The translations under genes and the position numbers were made by a program. A model generated the notes under the pieces. It did not search any database. It was not told the DNA's origin and worked only from the letters and a program-made list of their open reading frames with translations. From DASYDU01 sp050248495 (GTDB lineage: Bacteria; Planctomycetota; Planctomycetia; Pirellulales; Lacipirellulaceae): a stretch of 64,000 bases of DNA. Within the stretch, counting starts at the first letter, position 1. Each line of letters starts with the position of its first letter. The stretch lies in the NCBI GenBank assembly GCA_050248495.1, contig JBFWSG010000005.1, positions 117,420 through 181,419 on the forward strand, written 5' to 3'. This document shows, in pieces, positions 61,039-64,000 of the stretch.

Positions 61039-63858
61039 ATGAACGAAGCGGTACCACAATTCGTCGAGCGCCTGGACTGGGAAGGCCTGGTCGACGGCCG
61101 GACCGCGTTACTGATCGGCCTGGTGATCGCGGCCTGGACGGCGTGGTCCCTCTGGCGCGAGCGGGCCGCGCTAGGCCGCGCCTGGGCGGTCGTCTTCTTT
61201 GTGCTGCGGATGGCCGCGTTTGGGTGCGTGCTGTGGATGCTCGCCGGGCCGACGCGGCTCAAGATCGAGCGGACCACCACGCCGCAATCCGTCGCCATCT
61301 TCGCCGACGGCAGCGAGAGCATGGACGTGGTCGATGCCACCGATCCGGCCGAATCCATCCGCTGGTCGCTGGCGATCGACGGTGCGGCCGGTGAATCCGC
61401 GCTCCGCGACTGCGATCGTTTGCTCGTGGATCTGGGCGCCGCGCAGTCGGAATGCCAGCAGCTTGTGCAGTCGGTGAAAGAGCACCGGCCCGTGAAGGAC
61501 CTGCAGGCCAGAACCAAATCGATCGGCACGCTCGTCGAGCGAGCGACGAAGCATGTCGGTCTGGCGGCGGAAGCACTCGGCGACGAAGACGAATCGCTCG
61601 GCGAACGGGCCGCCCGCATTGAAACGTTGCTTGCGGGTCCGGCCGCCGATTCGCTCGACGCGGTAAACAAATCGCTGGTCCAGTCGGACCGAAATTCCGC
61701 CGAAGCGCTGCCGGCGCGGCTGGAACAATTCGCCGAATCGCTCCAGGGTGCACAGCGCCGCGCCGCCGTCCTAGCCTCCGATTTGGCCCAGCGGCTCAGC
61801 GACGAATCGGCTCCCGAGCGCGGCGAAACGGATCGGCTGACCCGCCGCGAAAAGATCGGCCAGACGCTCGACGCCTTTGAGAAATCAGTGAAGAACGAGC
61901 TCGCCGACGGCGTCCAGATTCGCCGCTTCCGATTCGATCAGGCCACGAGTGCCGTCGACCCCGCGCGCGGCTGGTCGAAGTCGCTGGAAGAAGCTCCGGC
62001 CACGCCGGCGGCGACCAGCAACGACACGAAGAGCGGCTCGACGAATCTCTCCTCCGTATTCACGCAGCTCTCTAGCGAACGCACGGCGACCGCCACGCGG
62101 GTGGCGCTTCTGCTGACCGACGGCCGCCACAATTCGTCCGACGGCCCCGCGCCGCAGGAAGTCGCCGCTCAACTCGCCGGGATGAACGTGTACGTAGTGC
62201 CGATCGGGAGCGCCGTCCGCGTGCGGGATGTGCTGCTCCACCGCGTCGAGGCCCCAGCCACCGTGGCCGAGAAAGATTCGGCGCTAATCGACGTGATCGT
62301 CTCTGCGTTCGACTGCGACGGCGACAAGACGGCCGTCGTGCTGCGACACGAAGGGCGCGAGGTCGATCGCGTGCCGATTTCGTTTGCCGGTCAGCAGGGC
62401 GATCAGCGGGCCCGCTTCAAAGTTGCAGCCGACAAGCTCGGCTGGCAGGAGTATGTCGTCGAAGTCGAGCCCGTCGACGATGAAACCAACACGGCGAACA
62501 ACTACATGCCGGTGTCGTTCGAAGTCGTCCGCGACCGCACTCGGGTGCTGTTGGCCGAGGGGGTCGCACGCTGGGAGTATCGCTATCTCAACCAGTTGTT
62601 CCGCCGCGAGCAGCACGTCGAGTGCGACGAAATCTTGTTCTCGCCGCGGCTGCACGGCACGGGAAAAATGGCCGAACGGCCCGAGTTTCCCAGCGACGTC
62701 GAAAGCTGGGCCGCTTACGACGTCGTGATCCTCGGCGACCTCGGGCCGCTGCAACTCTCTCAGACCAGTCAGCAGGCGCTCGCCGACGCGGTACGCAAGC
62801 GTGGCTGTAACCTGATTGTGATCGCGGGCGAGAACTCGATGCCGGCCCGCTTCGCCGGCCAGCCACTGATGGATCTGTTGCCCGTCGAGCAGGACACGAG
62901 CGTCTACGCACAGGAAGGCTATGGCGTCGCGGTGTCCGACGAAGGCCGCTTCCACAGCGCGCTGCAGATCGCCGGCTCGATGGAAGAGAGCATCGACCAA
63001 TGGCGGCAAGTTTATGCCCGTTTCCCGATCTATCGGCTCTCCGATTACAGCCGCCCAAAATCGACGGCCCGGACGCTGCTCGCGGCTGTGTCCGACGCGG
63101 CCGGCGGCGTCGCGGAGGACGGTGCGCCAAAAGTCGAACACGCCTACTTGTGCTGGCAGCGGATCGGCGCCGGGCGAGTCGTGTATCTCGCCGCGCCAGA
63201 GACATGGCGGTTGCGATTCCGCCGCAGCGACGAAATGCACCATCGCTTCTGGGGCCAGCTCCTGCGGTGGATCACTGCATCGACCGGCGGCTCGGGGACC
63301 GATCTCGTGCGGCTGCAGACCGATCGTACCAACTATCTGGCCGGCGACACGGTGGAGGTGACCGCCTGGCTCAAAGGTCCCAGCGGCCGGCCGCTCGCCA
63401 CCGAATCGATCGAGGCCCACGCCGAATCGTTCGACGACAAGTCGGTAAGTGTCGATTTGACGGCGGACGGCGATGTGCCGGGCCGATATTTTGCCAAGCT
63501 CGCTGGTCTTGCTCCGGGTGCATATCAGATCACCGTCCGCGGCGAGATCGTTGACAAGCTCGTGCCACCGGGCGCGGAAGTGGCGATGAGCACGGTCACG
63601 GTCCGCAGCACCGACAACGTCGAGATGATGAACACGCAGTGCAACCGCGCGCTCCTGGAGCAAGTCGCCAAGGTCACCGGCGGCCAGGTGATTCCGCCCA
63701 CCGCGATCGACGAAGTGCTGCAGCTCGTGTCGTTCACGCCCGAGGTCAGCGAACGGATCGAGCGGACGACGCTTTGGGACCGCTGGTCGAACTTGCTGCT
63801 GGTGCTCGGTTGCGTGTTCACCGAATGGACCGTGAGAAAACTGAAAGGCCTGGTCTGA
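61039..63858 (+). CDS. Membrane VWA protein with GATase-like domain (cluster 2)
   Basis: A 939-residue protein. Two N-terminal membrane helices (about 25-75) precede a VWA domain with MIDAS motif DGSES (about 90-94). A helical insertion of some 200 residues (about 120-290) is absent from the cluster 1 homologue. The fold then resumes with TRVALLLTDGRHN and VYVVPIGSAVR. The GATase1-like part (RVLLAEGVARWEYRYLNQLFRRE, CNLIVIAGENS) and a C-terminal anchor (LLLVLGCVFTEWTVRKL) follow. An in-frame TTG three codons earlier is the alternative start. Confidence 0.8.
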   Translation: MNEAVPQFVERLDWEGLVDGRTALLIGLVIAAWTAWSLWRERAALGRAWAVVFFVLRMAAFGCVLWMLAGPTRLKIERTTTPQSVAIFADGSESMDVVDATDPAESIRWSLAIDGAAGESALRDCDRLLVDLGAAQSECQQLVQSVKEHRPVKDLQARTKSIGTLVERATKHVGLAAEALGDEDESLGERAARIETLLAGPAADSLDAVNKSLVQSDRNSAEALPARLEQFAESLQGAQRRAAVLASDLAQRLSDESAPERGETDRLTRREKIGQTLDAFEKSVKNELADGVQIRRFRFDQATSAVDPARGWSKSLEEAPATPAATSNDTKSGSTNLSSVFTQLSSERTATATRVALLLTDGRHNSSDGPAPQEVAAQLAGMNVYVVPIGSAVRVRDVLLHRVEAPATVAEKDSALIDVIVSAFDCDGDKTAVVLRHEGREVDRVPISFAGQQGDQRARFKVAADKLGWQEYVVEVEPVDDETNTANNYMPVSFEVVRDRTRVLLAEGVARWEYRYLNQLFRREQHVECDEILFSPRLHGTGKMAERPEFPSDVESWAAYDVVILGDLGPLQLSQTSQQALADAVRKRGCNLIVIAGENSMPARFAGQPLMDLLPVEQDTSVYAQEGYGVAVSDEGRFHSALQIAGSMEESIDQWRQVYARFPIYRLSDYSRPKSTARTLLAAVSDAAGGVAEDGAPKVEHAYLCWQRIGAGRVVYLAAPETWRLRFRRSDEMHHRFWGQLLRWITASTGGSGTDLVRLQTDRTNYLAGDTVEVTAWLKGPSGRPLATESIEAHAESFDDKSVSVDLTADGDVPGRYFAKLAGLAPGAYQITVRGEIVDKLVPPGAEVAMSTVTVRSTDNVEMMNTQCNRALLEQVAKVTGGQVIPPTAIDEVLQLVSFTPEVSERIERTTLWDRWSNLLLVLGCVFTEWTVRKLKGLV

Positions 63859-63947
63859 AACTGAGTACTCAGAATGCTCTGTAGAAATCAATCTTGCCTG
63901 AATTTATCGAAAGGATCAGGTTATGGGCCAGAGCAGGAGGACTGATG

Positions 63948-64000
63948 ATGGCTCAAACTCAGTTGCGTCGGATGACGAAGTCGCCGGTGAAGTTGGCTGT
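63948..64000 (+). CDS. Start of a further gene (truncated by window end)
   Basis: AGGAGG at 63935-63940 is followed 7 bases later by an ATG and the residues MAQTQLRRMTKSPVKLA, with a G/C-biased third position. Only 17 codons are visible, so no family can be assigned. A competing frame starts at the ATG at 63923 with AAGGA before it and encodes a hydrophilic MGQSRRTDDGSN sequence. The AGGAGG and the codon bias favour the chosen frame. Confidence 0.45.
   Translation, partial: MAQTQLRRMTKSPVKLA

Noticed and set aside
62284..63891. 535-codon minus-strand open frame
   Set aside because: Antisense to the cluster 2 membrane VWA gene, which has clear domains.

Overview
The window looks like a high-GC chromosome segment from a planctomycete, most likely of the Pirellula type. 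The evidence is the combination of planctomycete-typical families (DUF1549/DUF1553 with a CxxCH motif, DUF1501, DUF1207, large PQQ-like repeat proteins, several MoxR/DUF58/VWA clusters), a high G+C third codon position, frequent TTG/GTG starts, and intergenic spacers built from degenerate inverted repeats. Genes are mostly in short, tightly coupled operons with 4-base stop/start overlaps.

Layout. (1) 1-21269, minus strand: an eleven-gene block. From its upstream end it encodes a PQQ-like/TPR giant, a terpenoid-cyclase-fold protein, a MoxR AAA+ ATPase, a DUF58 protein, a BatA-type membrane VWA protein, a second membrane VWA protein, a DUF4175-like membrane protein, a coiled-coil secreted protein, a secreted hypothetical protein, an NPCBM protein and an HtrA-like protease that runs off the left edge. 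(2) 21735-30901: an HU-family protein, a HEAT-repeat secreted protein, a lipoprotein, a prepilin/multi-TM fusion, an RtcB ligase coupled to an RbfA-like protein, a small conserved protein and an amidohydrolase. (3) 31007-34449: a MazF-like toxin-antitoxin pair, a DUF1207 protein, a glycine-zipper protein and a two-TM potassium channel. (4) 34586-48790: two RND efflux systems. One is on the plus strand (adaptor and pump only). The other is on the minus strand (adaptor, pump, TolC-like protein and a 20-cysteine small protein) and is divergent from a TetR regulator. A small island with an HNH nuclease lies between them. (5) 48791-49998: mostly non-coding, with a tRNA-like structure that has a shortened anticodon arm and a candidate ECF promoter. 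(6) 49999-56377: an operon of an ECF sigma factor, a membrane-spanning anti-sigma-like/DUF1549-DUF1553 fusion, a small membrane protein, a DUF1501 protein and a protein with six EF-hand loops. (7) 56530-63858: a second MoxR-DUF58-BatA-VWA cluster, followed by the start of one more gene.

The two MoxR clusters share the core AAA+ ATPase, the soluble DUF58 protein and two membrane VWA proteins, so they probably encode parallel envelope-associated chaperone or assembly systems. The most unusual points are the sigma factor coupled to a transmembrane CxxCH protein, the RtcB/RbfA-like pair, the prepilin fusion, the Cys-rich protein coupled to TolC, and the tRNA-like element. All product assignments come from reading motifs by eye. 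No database search was run.
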